NCBI GenBank assembly: GCA_020726325.1
Contig: DYST01000006.1
Location: 1-38,266 of the forward strand
Reading direction: 5' to 3'
Source of the DNA: Thiomicrospira cyclica
GTDB lineage: Bacteria; Pseudomonadota; Gammaproteobacteria; Thiomicrospirales; Thiomicrospiraceae
Length of the DNA: 38,266 nucleotides
The first letter of the stretch is position 1, and every line of letters begins with the position of its first letter. A program made the position numbers and the translations under genes. The notes under the pieces are model-generated. The model did not search any database. It was given only the letters and a program-made list of their open reading frames with translations, and was not told where the DNA came from. Shown here piece after piece: positions 26,383-37,660 of the stretch.

Positions 26383-28107
26383 CTAAGCGAACTGGTCAAC
26401 AAAACCATTAATTGATGTCCACTTTGTTGACTCAGCTATTGGGTTAGCGACATCTGTTGCTAAATCTGCATTTTTATTTTGATTAGATTGTTGCTGCTGT
26501 TGATCACTAGTCTGCTGTTGCGCACCTGAATCAACATTGGTAGAGCCGACATCTACGCCTTGTTGCGCAAGCATTTCTCGCAATCTCGGCATGGCATTTT
26601 CGAGCATATCGCGTGTCAGTCCATGCTGTGCCGACAGTATAACATGCGCTTTATTCTCTTCATCCATTTTTAAATGAATTCGTACTGGCCCTAACTCTGC
26701 AGGATCTAAACGCACTTCAACTTCTTTTAAACGCTGATTGACCATCATTTGCATGCGATTACCCATTTCTTGCGTCCACTGGGGGTTGCGCAAGCTAACA
26801 GGGCTTGATAAGGGGTTAGCTAAAGGCACGACTCCCGTTTGCAGGGTTGGCGACAAACTGGATAACATGCTGGCAAAACCATCCGTATCCGCACTCAGGC
26901 TTGTGCTACTACTCGTTGTCGTTGTTGTGGATAAAGCTGCGTTAGCACGGTCATCATTTTTTTGCTGATTCGCTTGCCCTTGCTGTTGTCCAGCAGTTGA
27001 TTGTTGTGCAGATGCGGGCATACCCGCTGCATTCATGGTCGAATTCGCTGGCGCGTCATAATGAGCAGTAGAGCCAGCACCGCTTTCTTTTACGACGGAG
27101 GTATAGGTTGCAAAAATAGGCGCACCTCGTTCATCCCCTAAACTCACCGCTGTTGTTAATTTTTCTGTCGCTGCTTCTATCGCAACGGGACTTTGTTGCA
27201 CCGCTTGGTGCGCCATTGTTTGCTGTGTGCCGTTTACCACTAAAGCAGCCGTATTTAAGACTTCTGCTGCTTGCGTACTTTGTACTGTCAAAGGATTTGT
27301 AGCTGACAGATCTTGACTTAATGGTTTGTCTTCTGCGACTGGATTAAAAAACGGTTGTCCAGCCAAGGATGAAATAGCGACATCCCCTTCGCTTTTCATA
27401 TCTTGACGTGACAGCCGTTGGAACTCGGTTTCTTCTGTCCCTGTCTTAGGGTTAACAGACGTTTCTGGATTTTTTGGTATGACGACTTTATTCGTAGGCG
27501 CTACCTGAACAGGTACAACAGGAAGACTCGTTGTTTCCTGAGCCTGTACCTGTGTCGTGGTTACTTGTGTTGCTTGCGTTGTTGTTAATGGTGTCTGTGT
27601 TGTTAGTGGTGTCTGCACTTCTGAGGCAACAACAGCTGACATAATTTCCTGTTGCACAGGCACTGAATTGATGTTCGGCATTGACGTAAGTTGCGTCGAA
27701 GTTGGCGCATCTAACGACGATTGAAGCGGTACTAATGGCAACACTTGTCCAGCCAAAAGATTAGGCGTATCTGGCGCATCTACCGATAAAGCTGCTGCTG
27801 TTTGAATACTCGATGAAAGTAAACCAAGCGTATCATCTGGCGAAACAGATGCCAAGGTGACGACAGCAGACCGCGCTGTATTTTGCGCCAAAGCACCCAA
27901 ATCTAAAGGAGAAGCTGGCAATGCATTGCCTTGAACCAAATTAGGATCGACAACACCATCCGTTGGTGCTTGCGCATCCACATCACTAAAGCCACCCATC
28001 AATGAGCCAAATAGTGCTGCGTCAAGAGAACTTTGACCCTGCGCAGCACCAGCCAGCGTTTGCGCTGGCTGCGCGGGTTTCACAGATTGAATTGCAAGAT
28101 GTGCCAT
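26383..28107 (-). CDS. fliK: Flagellar hook-length control protein FliK
   Basis: Low-complexity Q/T/A-rich N-terminal region; C-terminal VEVRLDPAELGPVRIHLKMDEENKAHVILSAQHGLTRDMLENAMPRLREMLAQQGV. ATG 28107 has GGAGG at good spacing. Confidence 0.93.
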   Translation of the reverse strand: MAHLAIQSVKPAQPAQTLAGAAQGQSSLDAALFGSLMGGFSDVDAQAPTDGVVDPNLVQGNALPASPLDLGALAQNTARSAVVTLASVSPDDTLGLLSSSIQTAAALSVDAPDTPNLLAGQVLPLVPLQSSLDAPTSTQLTSMPNINSVPVQQEIMSAVVASEVQTPLTTQTPLTTTQATQVTTTQVQAQETTSLPVVPVQVAPTNKVVIPKNPETSVNPKTGTEETEFQRLSRQDMKSEGDVAISSLAGQPFFNPVAEDKPLSQDLSATNPLTVQSTQAAEVLNTAALVVNGTQQTMAHQAVQQSPVAIEAATEKLTTAVSLGDERGAPIFATYTSVVKESGAGSTAHYDAPANSTMNAAGMPASAQQSTAGQQQGQANQQKNDDRANAALSTTTTTSSSTSLSADTDGFASMLSSLSPTLQTGVVPLANPLSSPVSLRNPQWTQEMGNRMQMMVNQRLKEVEVRLDPAELGPVRIHLKMDEENKAHVILSAQHGLTRDMLENAMPRLREMLAQQGVDVGSTNVDSGAQQQTSDQQQQQSNQNKNADLATDVANPIAESTKWTSINGFVDQFA

Positions 28108-28171
28108 GGTTGCCTCCAAACACGAAGATGATGGTAAAACAAAAGCAATTAACAAGCCAATTCAAGAAAAA

Positions 28172-28603
28172 TTAAGATTTATTACGATAAAATGCTGCTT
28201 GATTAAATGCATCTGATTCTTTTTGTTCGTTTTTTTCATTGACAATGCGTTGTTCACGTTGCCGCTTATCCATTAATGTTTGAATGCCTTTTTTTTGCAG
28301 ACGTGCATCTAGCCACGTTTTTTTTGCTTGCTCTACCTGCTTGGTCGCAAAGGCTACTTTTTCTATTTGCCCCATAACGGCGGTCTGCACTTGATGGAGA
28401 TAAGCAGTTATCGTTTGCCGATGCTGCATCTGCATCTGCCCAGGTGTTGATAACTGTTGTTGATAGGCTAAAGCATAATCTTCAAGTGCTTTAAGCTGTT
28501 GTTGTAACAGTTCTAATTGCTTTTCACTTGCACCTAAAACTTGCCGTGCTTTTTCTTCTTCTTTTTCTCGCAGATCAAGCACTAATGCTAATTGCTTTGA
28601 CAT
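28172..28603 (-). CDS. fliJ: Flagellar export chaperone FliJ
   Basis: Coiled-coil 143 aa ORF between fliI and fliK. Confidence 0.87.
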   Translation of the reverse strand: MSKQLALVLDLREKEEEKARQVLGASEKQLELLQQQLKALEDYALAYQQQLSTPGQMQMQHRQTITAYLHQVQTAVMGQIEKVAFATKQVEQAKKTWLDARLQKKGIQTLMDKRQREQRIVNEKNEQKESDAFNQAAFYRNKS

Positions 28604-28614
28604 GATGCGGTTCC

Positions 28615-29973
28615 TTATGAACTAAACACTTGAATCATATCACGTAAACTTTGTTCCATACTGAGCGATTCGTGTGGTTTTTGCGATAAGAATTGCCTCA
28701 AAGCAGGTTGCAAGCGAATTGCCTCATCAATTTGCGGATTACTGCCTTTGGCATATGCACCGACACTAATTAAATCCTGATTTTGTTGGTACAAGGATAA
28801 AATACGTTTGATCCGTAATGCCATATCCATTTGTTCGCGTGATACAACTTCTTGCATCACACGACTGATAGATGCCTCAATATCAATGGCTGGATAACGC
28901 CCAGATTCAGCGATGCGACGCGATAAGACAAAGTGACCATCTAATACCCCACGCGCCGAATCGGCAACTGGGTCGTTGTTATCATCACCTTCCGTTAATA
29001 CCGTATAAAATGCGCTAATCGATCCCTTACCAGGTTCACCATTACCAGCCCGTTCAATCAACTGTGGTAAGCGTGCAAATACCGATGGCGGATAGCCTTT
29101 ACTTGCGGGCGGCTCACCAACCGCAAGCGCGATTTCACGTTGCGCTTGTGCATAGCGCGTCAAAGAGTCCATCAGTAATAATACATTTAGCCCTTGATCG
29201 CGAAAAAACTCAGCAATCGAGGTCGCACGCAAAGCACCATGCAAACGACGCAAAGGCGGATCATCGGCAGGTGCGGCAACGACAACGGCACGAGCAAGCC
29301 CCTCTGGTCCTAAAATTTGACGAATGAATTCATTAACTTCTCGCCCCCGCTCACCAATCAGACCAACAATAACAATATCAGCTTGCGTATATTTTGCCAT
29401 CATGCCAAGCAAAATCGACTTACCCACACCCGTACCTGCAAATAATCCTAAACGCTGTCCTCGCCCAACCGTTAATAAACTATTAATGGCACGGACACCA
29501 ACATCTAAGGACTGACGAATGGGATCGCGATTTAAGGGATTAATGCGTCGCCCATTAAGTGGCACAGAATAAGGGAGATCAGGTAAAGGCAGATCATCTA
29601 AAGGATAGCCTGCACCATCGATCACCCGACCTAATAATTCATAACCAACGGGAACTTGAGCCGCTTGCGATAAAGGCAAAACACGCGCATTAGGCGATAA
29701 ACCTTGCACATCGGCAACAGGCATAAGATAGAGCTTATCATGATGGAAGCCAACAACTTCAGCTTCACTGATCTGTCTTCCCTGAATGATTTGACAACGC
29801 GCACCCAAGGAAGCATGAAAACCTTCTGCTTCTAAGGTTAATCCGACCATGCGTGTCAAACGCCCTGCAACAGCTAATGGCAATTCATCGGGCAGCTCTT
29901 GCGCGGTATAAACAAGACGACGCTGCCATAAAGCAAGGCGCTGTGAATCACGGGGATAAAAAATATCAGACAT
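28615..29973 (-). CDS. fliI: Flagellum-specific ATPase FliI
   Basis: [21 protein letters not shown]; Walker [23 protein letters not shown] 29973 overlaps the fliH stop by 8 nt. Confidence 0.97.
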   Translation of the reverse strand: MSDIFYPRDSQRLALWQRRLVYTAQELPDELPLAVAGRLTRMVGLTLEAEGFHASLGARCQIIQGRQISEAEVVGFHHDKLYLMPVADVQGLSPNARVLPLSQAAQVPVGYELLGRVIDGAGYPLDDLPLPDLPYSVPLNGRRINPLNRDPIRQSLDVGVRAINSLLTVGRGQRLGLFAGTGVGKSILLGMMAKYTQADIVIVGLIGERGREVNEFIRQILGPEGLARAVVVAAPADDPPLRRLHGALRATSIAEFFRDQGLNVLLLMDSLTRYAQAQREIALAVGEPPASKGYPPSVFARLPQLIERAGNGEPGKGSISAFYTVLTEGDDNNDPVADSARGVLDGHFVLSRRIAESGRYPAIDIEASISRVMQEVVSREQMDMALRIKRILSLYQQNQDLISVGAYAKGSNPQIDEAIRLQPALRQFLSQKPHESLSMEQSLRDMIQVFSS

Positions 29974-30808
29974 CAAGCACAGCACGTTCCGAAGCTAAGA
30001 GAGCTTGTAACGCAGCATCCATAACTTTACGCGCCTGCTCTTGCCAATGCAATGCCACCTCACTATGACCCGAACGAATAACACATTCTCCTCGTTCTAA
30101 AGCGGCATCCGCTTGCAAATCAACACGCCCCTCTTGTGCAATCGATAAGATATCAATCAAGGCAATATCATCAGGATGCAAACGAATCACCAGTGGGTAC
30201 ACAATATGTGGCAAGCCTTCAACAACAGCACGCACAAGGCTATTCACGCGCTCTGGCGCAATACTTAACTCACCAATAATCAAACGCTGTGCCATCTGAC
30301 CACACAACCAGACAATATCTTGTAATAAAGGCGTATCCAGTTGACTTAAAGATTGGGTTAAACTTAAAACCAAAGTTTGCCATTCTTCTGTTAAGGCTTT
30401 TATTAAATGGTCTCTTTCCGCTTCAAATGCTTTAGTTTTACTGTTATATTCGGCTTCCAAGACTGCTTTAGCTTCGTTATAGCCTATTTCGTAGCCTGTT
30501 TCGTAACCTTTTTTATAGCCATCTTGTGTGCCTTTTTCTGTTCCTGACTTGAGCCCCTCCGCTCGCGCTTGAGAGAGTGTTGCTTGACGCATCCGCTCCA
30601 GATCTTGTGCTACTTCAATTCGCGCACTTTTAATCGCGTGCTCAAAAGCCTCACGCGAGGCGCGAACAGCCTCTTCTTGTAAGTCTGGCGCGTGCCAAGT
30701 ATTACTCGGTGCAACAGCAATATCTTTAGCTCGCAATAACGGCGTGACCTTAAGCGGCTGATCCTCTTTATTGTTACCATTATTCGCTTGAAAATGGGGT
30801 TGACTCAC
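29966..30808 (-). CDS. fliH: Flagellar assembly protein FliH
   Basis: GxxxG repeat helix [29 protein letters not shown]; position between fliG and fliI. Confidence 0.92.
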   Translation of the reverse strand: MSQPHFQANNGNNKEDQPLKVTPLLRAKDIAVAPSNTWHAPDLQEEAVRASREAFEHAIKSARIEVAQDLERMRQATLSQARAEGLKSGTEKGTQDGYKKGYETGYEIGYNEAKAVLEAEYNSKTKAFEAERDHLIKALTEEWQTLVLSLTQSLSQLDTPLLQDIVWLCGQMAQRLIIGELSIAPERVNSLVRAVVEGLPHIVYPLVIRLHPDDIALIDILSIAQEGRVDLQADAALERGECVIRSGHSEVALHWQEQARKVMDAALQALLASERAVLDV

Positions 30809-30821
30809 TTAATAACCCTCA

Positions 30822-31856
30822 TTAGCCGACCATATCTTCACCACCACCTGGCATCATGACTTTACCCTCGTTAGCAAGACGACGCACCGTCATAATAATT
30901 TGACGCTGCGCACCTTCCACTTCACTGAGCTTAACAGGTCCTGAGTTCTCTAAGTCATCCTTCAAAATGAGTGCTTGGCGTTTAGACATATTATCCAAGA
31001 AATGTGCCTGCATTTTCTTGTCTGCACCCTTGAGTGCCAAGAGCAAGACATCCGCAGGAATTTCTGCCAATACAGCTTGAATACCACGCCCATCAATCGC
31101 GGATAAGTTATCGAAGGTAAACATATTATCCTGAATGGCTTGACTAACATCGGTGTGTTCAATGGCAATATCGTCCAGAATCTTACCATCATTACCACCA
31201 CCGATTAAGTTAAGAATTTCTGCTGCACGCTTGACACCACCAATGGTTGCCATCTTACCACCACTTGAATCCGATGCTTGGTTTTCAAAAATCGCATTTA
31301 AATCAAAGAGTGCTTGTGGCTGAATCGTATTGAGCGTTGCAATACGATAAACCACTTCAGAACGAAAGCGTTCGGGCAAACCTTGTAATACTAACGCGGC
31401 TTGTTCTGGTTCAAAATAAGAAAGTACCGTTGCCATAACCTGCGGATGCTCATTTTTAAGCATATTTGACACCGCACCTGGATGCATCCACTTGAGTGTC
31501 TCTAGTCCTTTAAGTTGATCCGACAACATGGAAACATCGAGTACATGGCTGCTATTTTTACCCAGTGTATCCATCAGTAAGCTGCGAGCAAAGCTATCAG
31601 GATCGACACCCAAAGCATCCTTACCAAATTCACGATAATAAGTACGCAAAATGGCATCTACTTGCCGACGATTGACATGCGGCAAAGTCGTCATCGCACT
31701 ACCAATCGCCTGAATTTCTGGCGGATTGAGTTGCTTCAAAAGTACAGTTGCCGTTTCTTTACCTAATGCCATCATTAAAATAGCGGCACGTTGCACTACG
31801 GTCAAATCGGAAAGATCAACCTCTTCATCATCCTCGATGCCAATTAAGTCTGCCAT
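30822..31856 (-). CDS. fliG: Flagellar motor switch protein FliG
   Basis: LTVVQRAAILMMALG, NEHPQ, charged C-terminal torque helix. Confidence 0.97.
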   Translation of the reverse strand: MADLIGIEDDEEVDLSDLTVVQRAAILMMALGKETATVLLKQLNPPEIQAIGSAMTTLPHVNRRQVDAILRTYYREFGKDALGVDPDSFARSLLMDTLGKNSSHVLDVSMLSDQLKGLETLKWMHPGAVSNMLKNEHPQVMATVLSYFEPEQAALVLQGLPERFRSEVVYRIATLNTIQPQALFDLNAIFENQASDSSGGKMATIGGVKRAAEILNLIGGGNDGKILDDIAIEHTDVSQAIQDNMFTFDNLSAIDGRGIQAVLAEIPADVLLLALKGADKKMQAHFLDNMSKRQALILKDDLENSGPVKLSEVEGAQRQIIMTVRRLANEGKVMMPGGGEDMVG

Positions 31857-31869
31857 AACTTACCTCTGC

Positions 31870-33636
31870 TTATTTTTGCTCATTCATGAGTTCACGTAAT
31901 GCCTTGGCTGCAATTTTAGGATCTGCATTAATCAGATCACGCAAACGCTCAACCAAATTTGCATCCTCTTTTTCAAGTTCTGCTTGTTGCTCTTGTTCTT
32001 GCATATCTAGTGCATCCAAAGTATCTTCCATGACATCATTTTCACCTAACGCTTCTGCTGCTGCAGCTTCGGCGGCAGCAGCAGCGGCTTCTGCCGCAGC
32101 CGCAGCCGCCGCAGCCGCCGCAGCCGCAGCCGCCGCAGCCGCTAATTGAGCAGCCTCTTCTTCATCTTCATCAGGAATATCTTCTTTATCTTTTTCGCGC
32201 ACCCCTGTCAAATCACGTAATAGCGGACGCAAAACACCAAAAATAATGAGCAATACTGCTAAGCCACCAGCTGCCTGCTTAACCATTTCCCAAAACCACG
32301 GCTGTTGCCATAATGGGATGGTACTATTGCCATCATCCTCGACTTGAAAAGAAATATTAACCAAACTTAAATTATCGCCACGCGCTTCATCGACACCAAC
32401 CGCATCACGCACTAAATTTTTAAAACGCGCCAACTCATCATCGGTTAACGCGCTTCTCTGTAATGCGCCATCTTCGCCCGCTTTAACACGATCATCGACA
32501 ACCACAGCAACCGACAAGCGTCTGACTGAACCAACTTGTGATTGCAAGTGGGTAATGGTTCGATCAAGTTCATAATTTTTAGTAACTTTTTCACTTTGCA
32601 AGTCTTTTGCCATGCTTCCATTGTCATTTTTACCAGGATAATTTTCTTCGGGTGCAATACCTGCACGCGGCGGTTGATTGGTTAACGCACCAGGTATCCC
32701 TTCAGGTCCTTGCGCTTTATTACGCTCGCGAATTTCTTGTAAACTACGCACTGCTTCTGGGTCGGGATTATAGTTTTCACGCGTTTGCTCTTGCACACTA
32801 AAGTCCATTTCTGCGGTTACTTGCGCACGAACCCCTTTTGAGCCAACTAAAGGTGAAAGCAAATCTTGAATTCTGGCTGCTAACGTCTGTTCTACATTAC
32901 GCGTATATTCGAGTTGTTTTAGGCTCATATTCATGCCTAAATTGGCTTGTTGTTGTGATAATAAATTACCATTTTGATCAACAATAGAAACGCCCGATGC
33001 TTTCATGTTAGGAACACTAGAAGCAACCAAATGGGTAATTGCATTAACCTGTTGTTCCGATAGAGTTCCATTAAGGTTAATAACCACTGATGCCGTTGGT
33101 TCTTGCTCTTTGCGCACAAAAACCGTGCGTTTGGGAATCGCTAAATGTACCCTTGCCGACTTAATTGCTGCGACCGCCGTGATAGACTGAGCCAGCTCGC
33201 CTTCTAACGCACGGATATACTGAATATTTTCTTTAAATTGACTAACACCAAAACCCTGATCTTTATCTAAGAGTTGATAACCCGTTTCGGCAGATTTAGG
33301 CAAGCCGTCACCCGCTAACTTCAGGCGCACTTCATGTACACGTGCAGCTGGAACCATCACATTGCCTGATGCTGTATCTAATTGATAAGGAATTTTTTGC
33401 GCTTCAAGCGATTTGACAATATCAGCGGCTTGTCGATTGTCTAAACCACCAAATAATAATGAATAGGTCGGAGCTTGCGACCATAAAACAATAGCAACAC
33501 CAATGGCAATGGTTGCCGCTAAGGCAATAATCAGACTAACCTGTTTAATAATCGGCATTGTGCCTAAGTTTTGATACAAGACTGAAGCGCCAGTGGCAGA
33601 GTCTGTGCCAGCCGCCGTACGCTGAATGTCAGCCAT
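31870..33636 (-). CDS. fliF: Flagellar MS-ring protein FliF
   Basis: TM1, YVRALEGELAQSI-like QYIRALEGELAQSITAVAAIKSARVHLAIPK, TM2, C-terminal FliG-binding helix. Confidence 0.97.
   Translation of the reverse strand: MADIQRTAAGTDSATGASVLYQNLGTMPIIKQVSLIIALAATIAIGVAIVLWSQAPTYSLLFGGLDNRQAADIVKSLEAQKIPYQLDTASGNVMVPAARVHEVRLKLAGDGLPKSAETGYQLLDKDQGFGVSQFKENIQYIRALEGELAQSITAVAAIKSARVHLAIPKRTVFVRKEQEPTASVVINLNGTLSEQQVNAITHLVASSVPNMKASGVSIVDQNGNLLSQQQANLGMNMSLKQLEYTRNVEQTLAARIQDLLSPLVGSKGVRAQVTAEMDFSVQEQTRENYNPDPEAVRSLQEIRERNKAQGPEGIPGALTNQPPRAGIAPEENYPGKNDNGSMAKDLQSEKVTKNYELDRTITHLQSQVGSVRRLSVAVVVDDRVKAGEDGALQRSALTDDELARFKNLVRDAVGVDEARGDNLSLVNISFQVEDDGNSTIPLWQQPWFWEMVKQAAGGLAVLLIIFGVLRPLLRDLTGVREKDKEDIPDEDEEEAAQLAAAAAAAAAAAAAAAAAEAAAAAAEAAAAEALGENDVMEDTLDALDMQEQEQQAELEKEDANLVERLRDLINADPKIAAKALRELMNEQK
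32049..32143 (-). repeat. Alanine-codon repeat tract in fliF (17 Ala, E, 6 Ala, E, 4 Ala, E)
   Basis: Reiterated GCG/GCT codons, GC-rich relative to surroundings; read directly. Confidence 0.95.
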
Positions 33637-33735
33637 TTATCCGTTCTCCCGATAAAACCTGTGCGTTAATATATTACGATTTCGTGATGTGTATTATACA
33701 GTAAGGCATGATGGCAACGTCTTGTCTATTCATAC

Positions 33736-34107
33736 TTAAATTGGCATATTCATGACATCTTTATAGGCTTCAACTAACTTATTACGCACTTGCGACATTG
33801 CTTGAAAGGCCAAAGATGCTTTTTGTGCTTGAATCATCACATCCGACAGCTCAACACCTGGTTCACCTAACTCTAATTGCTCTTTTGAGTGATTAGAATC
33901 TTGTTGCATGTTATTTACTTTGTCAACAGCCTGACGCATTAAGGTTGCAAAATCGGTACTAACATTATCGCCGCCATCAACACCGTTCACTGCTCCGACA
34001 TCGGTTATACCAGAAAGCGGGTTACTCGCACCCACATTCGACATCTGTGCTTGCTGTGCAACACTGCGCATTTCCATCAATAGCCGTTGGGTATCAATCG
34101 CACTCAT
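33736..34107 (-). CDS. fliE: Flagellar hook-basal body protein FliE
   Basis: C-terminal VELSDVMIQAQKASLAFQAMSQVRNKLVEAYKDVMNMPI. Confidence 0.95.
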   Translation of the reverse strand: MSAIDTQRLLMEMRSVAQQAQMSNVGASNPLSGITDVGAVNGVDGGDNVSTDFATLMRQAVDKVNNMQQDSNHSKEQLELGEPGVELSDVMIQAQKASLAFQAMSQVRNKLVEAYKDVMNMPI

Positions 34108-34138
34108 AGTCCTATCCTCTAAATTCTAGCCAAAACCT

Positions 34139-34155
34139 AGCAAAACTCGTGCCGT
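34139..34155 (-). promoter_or_regulatory. Candidate sigma-54 promoter for fliE operon
   Basis: Minus strand acGGCACGAGTTTTGCT: GG-N10-GC spacing, matching TGGCAC-N5-TTGC except one base; 30-50 nt upstream of fliE ATG. Confidence 0.72.
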
Positions 34156-35510
34156 TATTCCACGTCATAACCAGAGTCACGTAATTTTGCTAATTTATAG
34201 CGCAAGGTTCTTGGGCTTAATTGTAAGATTTCTGCTGTTTTAGCGCGATTACCTGCATTTGCTTTCAATGTTTTCAGAATCAAATCAATTTCTTGTTGTT
34301 TTAGATCTTGCATGATGAGCGGTGAAGCATAATCATTTGTACCATCATCCGCCTCAATCGACAAGGTCTCTTCTTGCCACAAAGAGCGGGCATCGATCAG
34401 AATATCATCTGCCATAATAGACTCACCGCTTGCAAGAACCAAGGCACGCTGAACCACGTTATCCAACTCACGAATATTTCCAGGCCAGTTATAGGCAGTT
34501 AATCGCGCTGCCGCGCCTTCATCCAATATAGGTTGAACCTTTTTACCATCACAATGACGCGCGATTAAACGCTCGGCAATAGGAACAATGTCTTGTATAC
34601 GTTCACGCAAGGGCGGTAAATGCATTGGAAAAACATTAAGCCGATAAAACAAATCTTCTCTAAATTTATGATTTTTAATGGCGTGTTCAAACTCAATGTT
34701 CGTTGCCGACAAGACGCGCACATCAAGATTAATCATTTTATCGCCACCCAAACGCTCAACTTCTCGCTCTTGCAACACACGCAACAGTTTACTTTGCACA
34801 TCAAAGTTCATTTCACCGATTTCATCTAAAAACAGTGTTCCCTTTTGTGCCTGCTCAAATTTACCTGGCATTGATTTAACAGCACCTGTAAAAGCCCCTT
34901 TTTCATAACCAAATAAGGTTGCTTCTAACATACTTTCAGGAATTGCGGCACAGTTAATGGCGATAAAAGGACCTTGCGCTCGCGGCGATTGTTGATGGAT
35001 ATAACGTGCTAAGACTTCCTTACCGCTACCACTTTCACCTGTAATCAATACACTTGCATCCGACTGTGCCAGTTTTTTCGCAATTTGCTTGAGCTTTTGT
35101 GTCATCGGATCAACCGCAACAAAATCATCACCGCTAGAAGCGTCCGCATTGAGGTAACGCTGTGCCTTTTCTAATAAGATACTGGCTTCAAAGGGTTTAA
35201 CTAAATAATCAATCGCGCCATCTTTCATTGCTGAAACCGCTTGCTCAATCGTACCGTAAGCGGTCATCAAAACAACGGGCAAATGTGGTTTTAAAGCACG
35301 CAAGCGTTTGAGTAAGGCATAACCATCCATGCCATCCATGCGAATATCGCTAAAGACAAGGCTAATTTGCTCATCTTCACCCAACACGGCTAAGGCACTG
35401 AGACCATTATCGACCGATATAACCTCAAAATCGCCCAATTGCAAGGTATCCACAATGGCTTCTCGCAAATCTACATCATCTTCAACCACTAAAATACGTG
35501 CTAAACTCAC
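34155..35510 (-). CDS. flrC: Sigma-54 dependent flagellar response regulator FlrC/FleR
   Basis: REC ([14 protein letters not shown]), AAA+ [24 protein letters not shown], Fis HTH. GTG 35510 with AGGAGG, 4-nt overlap with flrB stop. Confidence 0.93.
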   Translation of the reverse strand: MSLARILVVEDDVDLREAIVDTLQLGDFEVISVDNGLSALAVLGEDEQISLVFSDIRMDGMDGYALLKRLRALKPHLPVVLMTAYGTIEQAVSAMKDGAIDYLVKPFEASILLEKAQRYLNADASSGDDFVAVDPMTQKLKQIAKKLAQSDASVLITGESGSGKEVLARYIHQQSPRAQGPFIAINCAAIPESMLEATLFGYEKGAFTGAVKSMPGKFEQAQKGTLFLDEIGEMNFDVQSKLLRVLQEREVERLGGDKMINLDVRVLSATNIEFEHAIKNHKFREDLFYRLNVFPMHLPPLRERIQDIVPIAERLIARHCDGKKVQPILDEGAAARLTAYNWPGNIRELDNVVQRALVLASGESIMADDILIDARSLWQEETLSIEADDGTNDYASPLIMQDLKQQEIDLILKTLKANAGNRAKTAEILQLSPRTLRYKLAKLRDSGYDVE

Positions 35511-36670
35511 AAAGATTCCTCCTGCTTCGGCAACCAAAGACAGAACTCACTGCCCTCACCGAGTTTTGATACCAGTGTTACTTTACCATGATGCGCTTGC
35601 GCTACCGCTCGCGTCACAGCCAATCCTAAACCCGTCCCTTGTGCGCGACTGGTATAAAAGGGTTCAAATACTTTTTCTTGTAAATCAGGGGCAATACCCG
35701 GACCTTTATCGCTAACAATCAGACAGACCCACTGACCCTCAATACGCGCACTGAGCGTAATATCGGCTGAATCTTTAACCACATCAATGGCATTGACAAT
35801 CAGGCTTTGCAATGCGGTAGTCAATGCTGCCAGATCACCCCGTACCGCACAGTCTTCCGCTAGGGGTACAAGCATCAATTTACTGTGACTGGCAACAATG
35901 GGTTGTTCAACCACCTGAGCAACCTGTGCCAATAACTCAGAAACATGAACACAACTACTGCCACTTCGTCCCCCTTTTGCATATTGCAGCATATCGGTAA
36001 CCAAATTTTCTAAGTGACGCAGGCGTGCTAAAATTTTTTCGCTCATTTCTTGTCGTTTTAATTCAGACAAATTCGGTAAATTCAATTGCGAGGCATAAAG
36101 TAAGGCTGCTGCTAATGGGGTACGAATTTGATGCGCTAAAGAAGCCGCCATCTCCCCCATACTGCGTAAGCGTTGGTGTTGGCTGAGTTTGCTCGCCAAA
36201 TTACGTTGTTCTGTGACATCCATTAACAACACAATCTTACCTAAGGCTTTATCCAAAGCGGTTTCTGAGACACTCAAAATACGCCCATTAGCAAACAGCC
36301 AGTCGCCTTTAACTTCACCTGATTTTGCTAATCCCGTCAAAACCGTTTGCCACGGACGACCAACTAATTGTCCATCCAGCCATTGCATCGCCGTCGCATT
36401 TGCTTCGGTAACACGTCCCATTTGATCAATAACCAATACTGCGGCAGGTAATAGCGTCAGTAGTCGCGCCAAACGATCAGCGACACGCTCTTTTTCGGCT
36501 AACTGTAATAAGCGTTCGCTTCTTGCTTGCGCCAACTCTTGTGTGAGTTCAACGACCTGTCGTTGTAAACGCTCATATGCATCGGCCAGTTGTGCTGAGG
36601 TGGCATTAAAGAGCGTAAAGGCTTCTTCTAACTCACGTAGGCGTTGACGTTCGGCTTCGGATAAGCTCAC
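35507..36670 (-). CDS. flrB: Flagellar sensor histidine kinase FlrB/FleS
   Basis: PAS-like domain, [21 protein letters not shown]-box, [34 protein letters not shown]. Confidence 0.93.
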   Translation of the reverse strand: MSLSEAERQRLRELEEAFTLFNATSAQLADAYERLQRQVVELTQELAQARSERLLQLAEKERVADRLARLLTLLPAAVLVIDQMGRVTEANATAMQWLDGQLVGRPWQTVLTGLAKSGEVKGDWLFANGRILSVSETALDKALGKIVLLMDVTEQRNLASKLSQHQRLRSMGEMAASLAHQIRTPLAAALLYASQLNLPNLSELKRQEMSEKILARLRHLENLVTDMLQYAKGGRSGSSCVHVSELLAQVAQVVEQPIVASHSKLMLVPLAEDCAVRGDLAALTTALQSLIVNAIDVVKDSADITLSARIEGQWVCLIVSDKGPGIAPDLQEKVFEPFYTSRAQGTGLGLAVTRAVAQAHHGKVTLVSKLGEGSEFCLWLPKQEESL

Positions 36671-37660
36671 TTAGTTATCCTCGGTACGAAGATGTAATTT
36701 TCGCATTTTCTCAATTAAGGTCGTACGGTTCAAACGCAATAAGCGTGCCGCCTGACTCACAACACCATCGGAATGCTCTAGCGCACGTTGAATGATGCTT
36801 TTTTCCATATCGTGCAGATATTGCTTTAAATCTAAACTACCGTCAAAGGCTGGCATCGACAAGGACTCACCCATCTTGACCGTTGATGAGATAACTTCAA
36901 TCGGATGATACTGTCGTGGCAACATATCGGGCGTGACTAACTTCCCTGGATATAAAATAGACAAACGTTCAACCAAGTTACCCAGTTCACGCACATTACC
37001 AGGCCAATCATAGCGCATTAGGGAATCTATTGTTTCTGCCGACAATTGCACCTGTTCACGACCAGAAACACCCATACGCTTAAGTTGCATTTCAATGAGC
37101 AACGGGACATCTTCAGCACGTGCGCGTAATGGCGGTAATTCGATGGGAAAAATATTAAGACGATAGAACAAGTCTTCACGAAAAGTACCTTCATCAATAC
37201 GAACGGGCAAATCGCGGTGTGTCGCGGCGACAATGCGTAGATCAGCAGTGAGACTTTTACTACCACCAACACGCTCATAAACACGTTCTTGCAGCACGCG
37301 CAAGAGCTTTACTTGCATCGCCAGTGGCATATCACCAATTTCATCAAGAAAAAGCGTGCCTGCTTCAGCCAATTCAAAACGCCCCTTACGGGCTGTAATG
37401 GCACCTGTAAAAGCACCTTTTTCGTGACCGAATAACTCTGATTCCAAAAGCTCGGCAGGAACAGCGCCACAATTAAGTGGTACAAAGGCATATGGGTTAC
37501 GTAAGGAGCATAAATGAATTGCTTGTGCTACAACTTCTTTGCCCGTACCTGACTCACCTAAAATCAGAACTGTTGCATCTGTTTCCGCGACTTGACTAAT
37601 GAGATTTTTAACCTGCATCATCGCAGGACTCACACCAATCACTTGTTCAATTGAACTCAC
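36671..37660 (-). CDS. flrA: FleQ/FlrA-like sigma-54 activator lacking N-terminal domain
   Basis: AAA+ [53 protein letters not shown]; upstream of flrBC. Start uncertain: GTG 37660 has GGGGG upstream; track uses TTG 37702. Confidence 0.9.
   Translation of the reverse strand: MSSIEQVIGVSPAMMQVKNLISQVAETDATVLILGESGTGKEVVAQAIHLCSLRNPYAFVPLNCGAVPAELLESELFGHEKGAFTGAITARKGRFELAEAGTLFLDEIGDMPLAMQVKLLRVLQERVYERVGGSKSLTADLRIVAATHRDLPVRIDEGTFREDLFYRLNIFPIELPPLRARAEDVPLLIEMQLKRMGVSGREQVQLSAETIDSLMRYDWPGNVRELGNLVERLSILYPGKLVTPDMLPRQYHPIEVISSTVKMGESLSMPAFDGSLDLKQYLHDMEKSIIQRALEHSDGVVSQAARLLRLNRTTLIEKMRKLHLRTEDN

Noticed and set aside
26900-27700. Low-complexity Q/T/S/A-rich stretches in fliK as a novel repeat protein
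   Set aside because: Disordered N-terminal and middle regions are normal for FliK ruler proteins; the C-terminal domain is canonical.
28260-28330. Two A8 tracts in fliJ as phase-variation sites
   Set aside because: Lys codon runs in a Lys-rich coiled coil of an AT-rich gene; weaker case than the fliM G9.
31886-32149. Plus-strand ORF with a poly-Ala tail antisense to fliF
   Set aside because: GCN/GCN complementarity of the FliF alanine tract makes an open Ala/Ser-rich antisense frame automatically.
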